In this document: piece after piece, positions 42,083 to 50,697 of the stretch | How positions within the stretch are numbered: position 1 is the first letter of the stretch | How the letters are laid out: each line of letters starts with the position of its first letter | Assembly: GCA_036186865.1 (NCBI GenBank) | Contig: AP025041.1 | Span: 36,906,312-36,970,311 of the forward strand | Direction of reading: 5' to 3' | DNA length: 64,000 nt | Source: Eustoma russellianum | Lineage: Eukaryota; Streptophyta; Magnoliopsida; Gentianales; Gentianaceae | Program-made: the position numbers and the translations under genes | The notes under the pieces: model-generated | The model's database searches: none | The model's input: only the letters and a program-made list of their open reading frames with translations | What the model was told of the DNA's origin: nothing

Positions 42083-43372
42083 CATATTGTAGAAATATGA
42101 GGGTTTGAGTGATTTCAAAATAAAGAAATTTGAATATATATATATATATTAACGTGGATATATATATACACAAGTGTACATGTATGCATGATAACTTGCC
42201 TTATTTAGCTCATATATTATGTTGCCGTACTAACGAGCCATGAAGCTTTAAAGCTTACATCATATGGCGAATATTTGTTGAGTCTATACTATTCTCAGGT
42301 GCCACAATTAATGAACTAAAGTAGTTCATTAAGTGAAGTACTTAGTTTAATAAACTAAGTAGTTCATTAAAGGAAGATGCATTTGGAAAAGACATGAAGG
42401 CAACATGGCTATGAAAGGAAAGTTCCCTCCTCCTCCCCACATCATTTTACACGCCATATATACATAGTATATATATATATTTTCAGATTTTTATAAAAGG
42501 CACATACACATTTATTCCAACGTACTATCGACACGTTATATATCTTACGAACGTACGTTTACGTCACACCATTATACTTAACTCATATTTATGAGTATAT
42601 TCAGATCTTATATCATATGATATAAGATATGGTGATGACAAATTAAATACGACACGATAAAAGGTTCTAAACCGAAATTTGTCGTATAGGGCGATACCGA
42701 AACTTCGCCAACGTGTCACGTACTTGCCATAAATAAATGGCCAGCCCATATACATCAAAATTCATTAAAAATTTCGTGCCATACACTGTATATTGAGACA
42801 AAAATACTTTCCATGTTGGCACACACAAATCACCCCACATTTAGGCCAAAATGTGAAGATTCCAATTTTATTTTTGTCACATGTTTATGGTACCACTTTA
42901 AATCAGCCAAGTGCTGAAAATTAAAGTATATATTATATATATTATGTATAACATAATATATATAGCATGTGCAAAAGTTGGAATTTAAATTAGAGAAAAA
43001 TCGGGTAATCGATAAATATCGAAAATTCGGTTTTCTACGCACTTGACATGGAACGTTTTTCTTGAACATGATGTGACACGTATCTAGACACTTTTTACAT
43101 ATAATATACATCTTAAAGTGTTCTAGAAAATTAAATTAAGGGCTGATTGGAATATTACATGTGTGTAATATTAAATGTGCACTATTTTTCAAAGTTAGCA
43201 AAAATAAATTTCAGCACATGCACAAACATATTCAAACGTCACTACAGCTGATGTGGAGCACATGTGGAGCCTTGTTGGCATGTTGATTGGTCAAGAATCA
43301 ATCATACAATGTTGATTAATCAAAGAGAGAAGCTACAAAAGGTAAGTTTTCAACATACACCTCTCTTATGTC

Positions 43373-43898
43373 ACATGCTGAAAATTTCAGCATGTCACAC
43401 TAGCTATGGCCGTTTTCTTCATCATGAAGGAAGATAAAATGTCAATCTTTTATTAAGGAATAAATTAAATGAGATATGGAAATGTTTTGAATAGTTTATA
43501 GAATAAAGGAAGTGATATTTTTGAATATCACACATGCTGAAAAATTCAGCATGTGTGTAGTGGTTATGGCCGAAATATAGGCCTCATGGTTGTCAAGTTT
43601 TATTCTATACATGGTGAGAATATTGTATACTTAATGTTGATTGAATTCTTAAATTAAAACAATGCAAAATAGGCAACATTTTGAAGAAAGAGTGGATGTT
43701 ACACATGCTGAAATTTCAGCATGTGCAAGACATGTTGTGGCCGAATGGTATCTTTTTTTGGTGTCCAAATTCATTCTCAAACTTGTAGCAAGACTTGCCT
43801 TAAATATTGGTTGTATTTTTATGGAAGAAATTCAAAGAAAAATGGAAGAAATATTGATTTAATCTCACATGGTAAATGCTGAAAATTTCAGCATTTAC
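43373..43898 (+). repeat. Four TGGCCG-linked palindromes (5' LTR of copy C)
   Basis: The palindromes are at 43373-43395 (arms ACATGCTGAAA, 1-nt centre), 43529-43557 (arms CACACATGCTGAA, 3-nt centre), 43702-43725 (perfect, half-site CACATGCTGAAA) and 43872-43898 (arms GTAAATGCTGAAA, 1-nt centre). Spacing is about 155-175 bp. Each is followed 7-12 bp later by TGGCCG (43406, 43565, 43736 and 43908 approximately). In the last copy both arms changed together from ACATG/CATGT-type to AAATG/CATTT-type. Confidence 0.93.
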
Positions 43899-44221
43899 AA
43901 GTTGATATGGCCGAATTTTGGAGATGGAAAGAGAGAGATTTTTGTGTCTCAAACTTTATGACATATTGTGACTATTTTGGCATGATTTGATAATTAACTA
44001 TTTGGCATATATTTAGTGTTTTTTTCAGAATATCCATGTCATCAAATGATGACAACAATGAGCCAATCAAAAGGTGCCAAGTAAGCAATGACTAAATGAT
44101 GGTCCAATGAAGTGATGCCAAGTAAGCAAAGTGTTGTCACTATGATGTCTCACACTCTCCAAGCAATTAAAAGGAAATTTTCAAGAGGGAGAAGAGACAC
44201 AAGGGGGACGGCTGGACCTTC

Positions 44222-44228
44222 TATAAGG
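44222..44228 (+). promoter_or_regulatory. TATA-like box of copy C
   Basis: TATAAGG, preceded by GGACCTTC and followed by a purine-rich stretch, lies where the other LTR copies have ATAAAAAG (near 2785, 11170 and 56670). It is the best core-promoter candidate in the LTR. The transcription start is not determined. Confidence 0.45.
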
Positions 44229-44404
44229 GGAAGAGAAGAACAAACAAAAACAAGACCAAGAATCATATTCAAAAGTGATCAAAGTGCAAAAGCCTTTTTC
44301 TCCTACACTTTCTTTCTTTCTTCTCTTGTAATAAGCCTATTGTATTTGATTTCTTTCATCCTTGAATAGGCTTCATAGAAACCACCATTCATATATCTTT
44401 GTAC

Positions 44405-44520
44405 AAGATTGATCAAGGTGTGATCAATCTTCATTCTAGCGAGGTGGTGGTGTTCGTGCAAATTGTATTCACGTACAAGGTTTGTAAAGGGTTGGAGTTG
44501 GTGTGTAACTCCATCAACCC
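44405..44520 (+). promoter_or_regulatory. Two leader hairpins (copy C, 5' LTR)
   Basis: Hairpin 1 (44405-44431) has 11-bp arms AAGATTGATCA and TGATCAATCTT around AGGTG. Hairpin 2 (44489-44520) has arms GGGTTGGAGTT and AACTCC-ATC-AACCC around GGTGTGT. Copies A and D carry different arm sequences that mostly still pair. They would be in the RNA leader between promoter and primer site, the usual place of packaging or dimerisation signals; that role is inference. Confidence 0.6.
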
Positions 44521-45301
44521 TGTGGTAAGGTGTTTTTGAGTTGTGTGATTAGTGTGAACCAAGGAAGGTGTTCCTTGAAGACTGGAGTAGGTTGTTGATA
44601 ACCGAACCAGTATAAAATTCTTGGTGTCATTTACTTTCAGCACTGATTTTCAGTTTCTGCACTGTTTACTCATATTGTTCACGTTTGTAAAAATAGTAAA
44701 CGTTTTCCAAAAATTATAAAAATTTCCAGAAACATACATAAACGTTCTAGGGTTAATTTGGCACAAGTTTCAACCCTTTTGGACAAGTATAAGTCATTCA
44801 AACATCAAAAGTTCTGAGACTAGTGCAGTCTGATTTTCAGACTTGCAAAGGTTGAGACTTTGGGTGTATTTGACCTACTTCCCAAAAGAATTTTCAAAAA
44901 CTGTTTCAACCCATTTAAATATAGTGTGTGAAGAGTTATTGGTCAAATTTTCAGATCATTTGGACATCCACACAAATAGAAATTAATTTTTCAAAACCAT
45001 CTACCGGTTCTGGCAGATTTGCACAATCTGAGTGCCAACGGTTTTTAAAGGGGTTAAAGGTTGAATTTTGATTTGAAATTTTTAGGGGACCCTCACAACA
45101 TCTGAGGATAAGTTCTCGCAAAATTTCATAATTTTTGGAGACCTCTAACCTGGTTTTAAAAACGTGTTAAAACAGGTCCTGAAAACAGAATCTGTTTTCA
45201 GAACTTGAATTGATCAAGTTTAAAGAAATTTTAAAAAGCACACTTTCCGCACCATCTATTCAACCCCCCCCCTTCTAGTGGTGCCTTGCAGATCCTACAA
45301 G

Positions 45302-45313
45302 TGGTATCAGAGC
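45302..45313 (+). other. Primer binding site, tRNA-Met (copy C)
   Basis: TGGTATCAGAGC is a perfect complement of the initiator tRNA-Met 3' end and starts two bases after the LTR. Confidence 0.97.
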
Positions 45314-45353
45314 GCAGGAATACTCACTACAAGGAATCCAACGATTCAGTGAG

Positions 45354-47270
45354 ATGGCATCCACAAATCTCAAAACCGAACAAGAAGGTATGTCAAGCCA
45401 AAGGCCTCCACTCTTTGACGGTGAGTCTTTTATTCAATGGAAACTTAGGATGAAATTATTTCTTATGGCTATAGACATAGACCTTTGGTCAATAATTGAA
45501 GATGGTCCATATGTCCCGTCTAAACTGTCCACTGTAGATGGAGTCACACTAGAAGTGATTAAAACAAGACAAGACTATACTAGTGAAGACAAAAAGAAAC
45601 TGAGTATGAATGCTAAGGCCATGCAGTTACTCTTAAATGGTTTAAGTAAGAGTGAGTCTAGTTATGTGTCTAATTGTTCGAGTGCACAAGAAATGTGGAG
45701 AATCTTAGAGATGAAACACGAAGGCACGAGTCAAGTAAAAGAGTCTAAAATCAATATGCTTATGTCTACGCTTGAGTCTTTCAAGTTGTTGCCTAATGAG
45801 TCAATTGTTGATATGGATCTTCGTTTGACTAACATCTATAACTCTCTTGAGTCTCTTGGTAAGGCTTTTACAACGCAGGAAAAAGTACAGAAAGTCCTAC
45901 GGAGCCTCCCTTCAGAATGGGATCCTAAAGTGACTGCCATAGAAGAGAGCAAGGAGACTAAGTCAATAAACATGGAAGAACTCATTGGTTCACTAAAAGT
46001 GTATGAAAACAAACTCATTATTCGGAAATCGGAATCAACCAAACAAGGTAAGACAATTGCTTTTAAATCAAATGAATACGTCTCCCCTCCCTCCGATCAC
46101 GTAGAAGATAGTGATTCCGAATCGGATAATGATGACTTAATTCTATTGGCTAAAGGACTAAGAAGATTCATGAGAAAATCATTTAGAAATAAAAACAAAG
46201 GCACTACATCTAAAAGAAATAAAAACAAGTCAAATGATAAGGACATTAAATGTTATGAATGCGGCAAACTTGGACACTTATCATATGACTGCCCGAACAA
46301 AGAAAAGCAAACTAATAAGTACCCTGACAAGGAGCGGAACAAAAATAGACCCGTCTCAGATCCTAAACAAAGGAAACGTGCACTAAAGGCCTCCACATGG
46401 AGTGATTCATCAGACTCTGAATCTGAGACCGAAGAGGAGACCGCTCAAGTTTGCTTCGCTTCAAAGACGTCTAATGAGGTATCATCTGACTCTGATTCTG
46501 ACTCTGAACCTTCTTACGATGATCTATTTAGTCAATATCTTGAGTTACATAAATTTACTAAGACTCTCGCAAAAGAAAAGAAACATTTAATTGAAGACAA
46601 GAAACTGTTAGAATCTTCTAACGAGAATCTTGTCGCTCAATTAAGCGATTCAAAGAAAGAGTCTTCATGTGTCATCACTGCATTAAAAACCGAGATCTCA
46701 TCATTAACGTCTCAAAATAATGAAATGAAATCCGAGATTTCAAATTTGAAATCAAGGAATATAGACTTAGAGAAAATGATGAAACAATTCGATACAGGGT
46801 CAAACATGCTGCATCGCATCATATTATCACAAAAGCATGACAGTGACAAAACTGGATTGGGGTACGTTGATACTAACGAAGTATCAACCAAACCAACCAA
46901 GTTTGTTGTGTCTAAAAAGGTAGACACCCCTAAGCATCAAGTGGCGTCTAAGATGACGCAAAAAGCACCCCCTTCCACACGCCCCACTCCCTCATATCGT
47001 GTGAAATATAATGTTGTACCATATAGATATGAGAATAAGAGATCAATGCATACACGGAATGCATATCATCCACGCACCACGCACACACACACAAGGACAT
47101 ATCACAAAAGTCCTTCATACAATGAGTATAGAGGAGTCCTTGGGCAAAGACCCAAAGTACATGCACCACATGTATACTATGTCGCACCTTCACCTACTTT
47201 CTTGCCATTTGATAGACCGAGAAGGATCACCCAAGTATGGGTACCGAAAGGTACCTTTACTAAAAGGTGA
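45354..47270 (+). CDS. Gag of intact Sirevirus-like element
   Basis: This 638-residue ORF starts at the first ATG, 40 bp after the primer site. Order: copia gag core (PPLFDGESFIQWKLRMKLFL at about residues 18-37; SSAQEMWRILEMKHEG; LRSLPSEWDPKVTAIEES near 182-199), an acidic Ser/Asp stretch, a basic region, a CCHC zinc knuckle CYECGKLGHLSYDC (about 300-313), a second Ser/acidic stretch, and a long coiled coil (about 390-490) typical of Sirevirus Gag. The tail is rich in His, Thr and Tyr. It forms the capsid-like particle and binds RNA. It ends at TGA 47268-47270, not in frame with pol. Confidence 0.95.
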   Translation: MASTNLKTEQEGMSSQRPPLFDGESFIQWKLRMKLFLMAIDIDLWSIIEDGPYVPSKLSTVDGVTLEVIKTRQDYTSEDKKKLSMNAKAMQLLLNGLSKSESSYVSNCSSAQEMWRILEMKHEGTSQVKESKINMLMSTLESFKLLPNESIVDMDLRLTNIYNSLESLGKAFTTQEKVQKVLRSLPSEWDPKVTAIEESKETKSINMEELIGSLKVYENKLIIRKSESTKQGKTIAFKSNEYVSPPSDHVEDSDSESDNDDLILLAKGLRRFMRKSFRNKNKGTTSKRNKNKSNDKDIKCYECGKLGHLSYDCPNKEKQTNKYPDKERNKNRPVSDPKQRKRALKASTWSDSSDSESETEEETAQVCFASKTSNEVSSDSDSDSEPSYDDLFSQYLELHKFTKTLAKEKKHLIEDKKLLESSNENLVAQLSDSKKESSCVITALKTEISSLTSQNNEMKSEISNLKSRNIDLEKMMKQFDTGSNMLHRIILSQKHDSDKTGLGYVDTNEVSTKPTKFVVSKKVDTPKHQVASKMTQKAPPSTRPTPSYRVKYNVVPYRYENKRSMHTRNAYHPRTTHTHTRTYHKSPSYNEYRGVLGQRPKVHAPHVYYVAPSPTFLPFDRPRRITQVWVPKGTFTKR

Positions 47271-47274
47271 TTAA

Positions 47275-50200
47275 CTAACTCGAAAGGACCCAAAATTAAA
47301 AGGGTACCTAAATCACCTTTTTACATTGCAGGGAGACCACTCATCAAAAGAAACATCAATAAAGTGGTTCCTTGACAGTGGTTGCTCGAGGCACATGACA
47401 GGTGACCCGAGCCTCTTCTCCAAATTAAAGAAGGTCACAAAAGGCGGATCCGTGACCTTTGGAGACAACAATGAAGGCAAGATCATTGGTAAAGGTACGA
47501 TTGGAAATCCGAATACACTCCAAATCTCCAACGTGTTTTTGGTAAGCAACTTATCTTACAATCTTCTTAGTATTTCTCAATTTGTTGACAATGGTTTTAA
47601 TGTGTGCTTTACTCACCCTTATTGTAATATAATAGATAAAAATGGAGAAACCGTTTTAAAAGGAAAACGTGAAGGAAATATATTCACTCTATCTATGGAT
47701 GATGTAGTAGATGCCAAAGTTAAATGTTTTATGTCAAATGAACCCAATGTGAATTTGTGGCATAGACGTTTAGGACACATAGGTATTTCTACACTAGAAA
47801 AATTGCAACGAAAGAACCTAGTACGGGGATTGCCTAAGCTTGATTTAGACAACTTTCAGTTGTGTGAATCTTGCATAAAAGGCAAACAAACACGTGAGTC
47901 ACTTAAGCCTAAAAATGAGATAAGCACGACTAGAATACTAGAACTATTGCATATCGATTTGTTTGGTCCTAGTCGCACTACAAGCCTTGGTGGGCGTCAC
48001 TATGCATGCGTAATTGTTGACGACTTTTCTCGCTATACTTGGACTTTATTTCTTGCACATAAGGATGATAGCGCCGTAGAAATCGCTAAATTAATTAAAC
48101 AACTTGAAAATCAATACGGCGTAAATGTGAAAAGAATAAGAAGCGATAGAGGCGGTGAGTTTAAAAATAAAGAGATGATTTCATTTTGTGAAGAAAAAGG
48201 AATTAAGCATGAGTTTTCGCCACCTAGAACTCCACAATTAAATGGAGTAGTAGAAAGAAAGAATCGAACACTACAAGAAATCGCTAGAACCATGCTTTGC
48301 GAAAATAAATTGCCTAGGTTTTTGTGGGCGGAAGCCGTAAATTGTGCATGCTATATTGTAAATCGCCTATCTATAAGAAAGAAAATAAACAAGACGCCTT
48401 ACGAAATTTTGAATGATCGTATGCCTAAGATAGATTATTTTCGTGTGTTTGGATGCAAATGTTTTGTCTTGAATACAAAAGATAACTTAGATAAATTTGA
48501 ATCCAAGTCAATTGAGTGCATTTTTATTGGGTATTCCATAAATTCAAAATCATATAGATGTTATGATCCTCTCACTAGACAAATCATAGAATCTATTCAT
48601 GTTAAATTCAATGAATTTGGAGAGATTGATAAAGAAAAGGAATATGATGATGACTTTGAATTGAAACCCGTTTTGGATGAAGAAAATGATTCTTTTGATA
48701 TGCATGAGATGAATGAAACACTAGAGATGCATGATCATATAGAAATGCATGATAACTTAGAAAATAATCAACCAAGATGGCATAGAGATCACCCACATGA
48801 TCTCATCATAGGCGACATCACTCACGGTGTGCGACCACGTAGAAGAATCACTTCGGATGAAATAAATGAATTTCATGCTATGATTTCTGAAATTGAGCCT
48901 AAAAATGTGCATGATGCTTTGAGTGATTCATCTTGGATTGATGCTATGCATGACGAACTTAATCAATTCGTTAGAAATGATGTATGGGATTTAGTGCCAC
49001 GACCACAAGATAAGACAATAATAGGCACAAAGTGGGTGTTTAGGAACAAAATGAATGAAGAAGGAAAAGTCGTTAGAAATAAAGCAAGACTCGTAGCTCA
49101 AGGATATAATCAAGAAGAAGGAATAGACTACGATGAAACATTTGCACCCGTAGCACGTTTAGAAGCTATACGACTTTTACTTGCTATTGCTTGCATGAAC
49201 GATTTTACATTATATCAAATGGACGTCAAAAGTGCTTTTCTAAACGGATTTATACAAGAAGAAGTATACGTGAAGCAACCACCCGGTTTTGAAGATTTGA
49301 AACATCCTGATCACGTGTACAAATTAAAGAAGGCACTATATGGACTAAAGCAAGCGCCTAGAGCATGGTATGATCGTTTTGCTACTTTTCTTTTAGAAAA
49401 TAATTTTAAACGTGGTACTATAGATAGTACACTATTTTTGAAACAAGAAAAATCCGATCTACTTATTATTCAAATTTACGTAGATGATATTATTTTTGGT
49501 TCTACCTCACATAAACTCGTTAAGGATTTTGAAAATTGTATGAAAGCTGAATTTGAAATGTCTATGGTTGGTGAACTTAATTATTTTCTTGGCTTGCAGA
49601 TTAAGCAAACGAGTAAAGGAATTCATATAAGTCAAGCTAAGTACGTAAACGACATGATCAAGAAATTCAATTTTGAAAATTTGAAATCATCCCCCACGCC
49701 TATGAGTGTCACTACTAAATTAGACAAAGATGAACATGGTAAAGATGTTGATAATGGATTATATAGATCTATGATAGGGTCTTTACTATATTTAACTGCT
49801 AGTAGGCCAGACATCATGTTTAGCGTATGCATGTGTGCTCGTTTTCAAAGTCAACCTAAGGTGTCACACTTAAATGCGGTAAAAAGAATATTCCGTTATA
49901 TTAAGCACACGCCCACCTTAGGTATTTGGTACGATAAGGATTCTACATTCGACTTACATGCTTACACTGATGCAGATTATGGTGGCTGCAAAATAGATAG
50001 AAAAAGCACGAGCGGAACTTGCCAATTTATAGGAAATTCCCTTATTTCGTGGTTTTCCAAAAAGCAAGCAAGTGTTGCTTTGTCCACTACTGAGGCTGAA
50101 TATATGGCTCTTAGCCTTTGTTGCACACAGTTGTTGTGGATAAAACAACAACTTTCGGACTTTGGAATTACCGTAGATAAAATTCCTATATATTGTGATA

Positions 50201-50427
50201 GTATGAGTGCAATAAATTTGTCTAAGAACCCCGTATTACACTCTAAGGCTAAGCACATAGAAGTTCGCTATCATTTTCTTCGTGATCACGTTAACAATGG
50301 TAATATTGTCATAGATCACGTACGCACAGAATCACAAGTAGCGGATATATTTACTAAGGCCTTAAATCAAGCCACATTTGAATCTCTCCGTTCTAAATTA
50401 GGCATGCTTCCTGTTGATGTGATTTAA
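47275..50427 (+). CDS. Pol of intact Sirevirus-like element: protease, integrase, RT, RNase H
   Basis: The frame is open from 47275 (after TAA 47272-47274) to 50427; the first in-frame ATG is at 47395, already inside protease, so Pol is not expected to start on its own. Counting residues from 47326: protease DSG near 17-19; zinc-binding H146/H151/C180/C183; integrase D211, D274 and E310 (HIDLFGP, SDRGGEF, NGVVERKNRT; D-35-E spacing); RT with MDVKSAFLNG (D633) and YVDD 718-721; RNase H with DADYGGC (D884), TTEAEYM (E923) and YCDSMS (D958). No stop or frameshift is seen, so all enzymes appear intact. Pol is in the +1 frame relative to gag. Confidence 0.96.
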   Translation, partial: LTRKDPKLKGYLNHLFTLQGDHSSKETSIKWFLDSGCSRHMTGDPSLFSKLKKVTKGGSVTFGDNNEGKIIGKGTIGNPNTLQISNVFLVSNLSYNLLSISQFVDNGFNVCFTHPYCNIIDKNGETVLKGKREGNIFTLSMDDVVDAKVKCFMSNEPNVNLWHRRLGHIGISTLEKLQRKNLVRGLPKLDLDNFQLCESCIKGKQTRESLKPKNEISTTRILELLHIDLFGPSRTTSLGGRHYACVIVDDFSRYTWTLFLAHKDDSAVEIAKLIKQLENQYGVNVKRIRSDRGGEFKNKEMISFCEEKGIKHEFSPPRTPQLNGVVERKNRTLQEIARTMLCENKLPRFLWAEAVNCACYIVNRLSIRKKINKTPYEILNDRMPKIDYFRVFGCKCFVLNTKDNLDKFESKSIECIFIGYSINSKSYRCYDPLTRQIIESIHVKFNEFGEIDKEKEYDDDFELKPVLDEENDSFDMHEMNETLEMHDHIEMHDNLENNQPRWHRDHPHDLIIGDITHGVRPRRRITSDEINEFHAMISEIEPKNVHDALSDSSWIDAMHDELNQFVRNDVWDLVPRPQDKTIIGTKWVFRNKMNEEGKVVRNKARLVAQGYNQEEGIDYDETFAPVARLEAIRLLLAIACMNDFTLYQMDVKSAFLNGFIQEEVYVKQPPGFEDLKHPDHVYKLKKALYGLKQAPRAWYDRFATFLLENNFKRGTIDSTLFLKQEKSDLLIIQIYVDDIIFGSTSHKLVKDFENCMKAEFEMSMVGELNYFLGLQIKQTSKGIHISQAKYVNDMIKKFNFENLKSSPTPMSVTTKLDKDEHGKDVDNGLYRSMIGSLLYLTASRPDIMFSVCMCARFQSQPKVSHLNAVKRIFRYIKHTPTLGIWYDKDSTFDLHAYTDADYGGCKIDRKSTSGTCQFIGNSLISWFSKKQASVALSTTEAEYMALSLCCTQLLWIKQQLSDFGITVDKIPIYCDSMSAINLSKNPVLHSKAKHIEVRYHFLRDHVNNGNIVIDHVRTESQVADIFTKALNQATFESLRSKLGMLPVDVI

Positions 50428-50697
50428 TGCGATATCATTTGATTTACTTTCCTTTTTGACAGGAATCTTTTAATTAACTTTTCAAAATAAAGGGGGAGAG
50501 AGAAGCATGATTTAAGGGGGAGAGAGAGAGATTTAAGGGGGAGAGAGATCACTGATTGATCCTAATTGCATGATTCAAGGGGGAGCCGGATTTGAAATTC
50601 GAAATTCAAATTTCAAATCTGTGCATAATTCAAGGGGGAGAGCTGACACTTAAATCATTTACACTAGTTATTTTGAAAATCATCAAAAGGGGGAGAT
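50428..50697 (+). other. Copy C 3' untranslated region with six polypurine tracts
   Basis: Six tracts of the form AAGGGGGAG occur near 50489, 50513, 50533, 50577, 50632 and 50687; the last one abuts the 3' LTR and is the presumed plus-strand primer. Between them are TGATTTAAGG/TGATTCAAGG repeats and an inverted-repeat-like AAATTCGAAATTCAAATTT stretch. Multiplied polypurine tracts are a reported Sirevirus trait. No coding frame is present. Confidence 0.88.

Larger units (their letters stand above)
42088..45299 (+). repeat. Copy C 5' LTR
   Basis: It runs from TGTAGAAATATGAGGG to CAGATCCTACA. A TATA-like TATAAGG at 44222-44228 suggests U3 of about 2.1 kb and a long transcribed leader of about 1 kb. 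U3 has inverted repeats at 42308-42332 and 42339-42361, the palindrome CTTATATCATATGATATAAG at 42607-42626 and four palindromes linked to TGGCCG between 43373 and 43910. The leader has two hairpins (44405-44520). At 3.2 kb it is long for a copia LTR. Frames inside (42564-42758, 43662-43862, 44112-44369) recur in the 3' LTR and are not genes. Confidence 0.95.

Noticed and set aside
43662..43862. Open frame of 66 codons repeated identically at 52274-52474, suggesting a conserved gene pair
   Set aside because: Both lie in the two LTRs of one young element and are identical because LTRs are copies. There is no domain, and the frame crosses a palindrome.
47267..47331. A 65-nt GT-AG intron starting at the gag stop (AAAAG|GTGATT to TTGCAG)
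   Set aside because: Removing 65 nt does not bring gag into the pol frame; only a length of 1 modulo 3 does. The 97-nt alternative starting at 47235 was kept as a finding instead.
50428..50697. Possible env-like ORF after pol, as in some Sireviruses
   Set aside because: Only 270 bp lies between the pol stop and the LTR, filled with purine tracts and stops.
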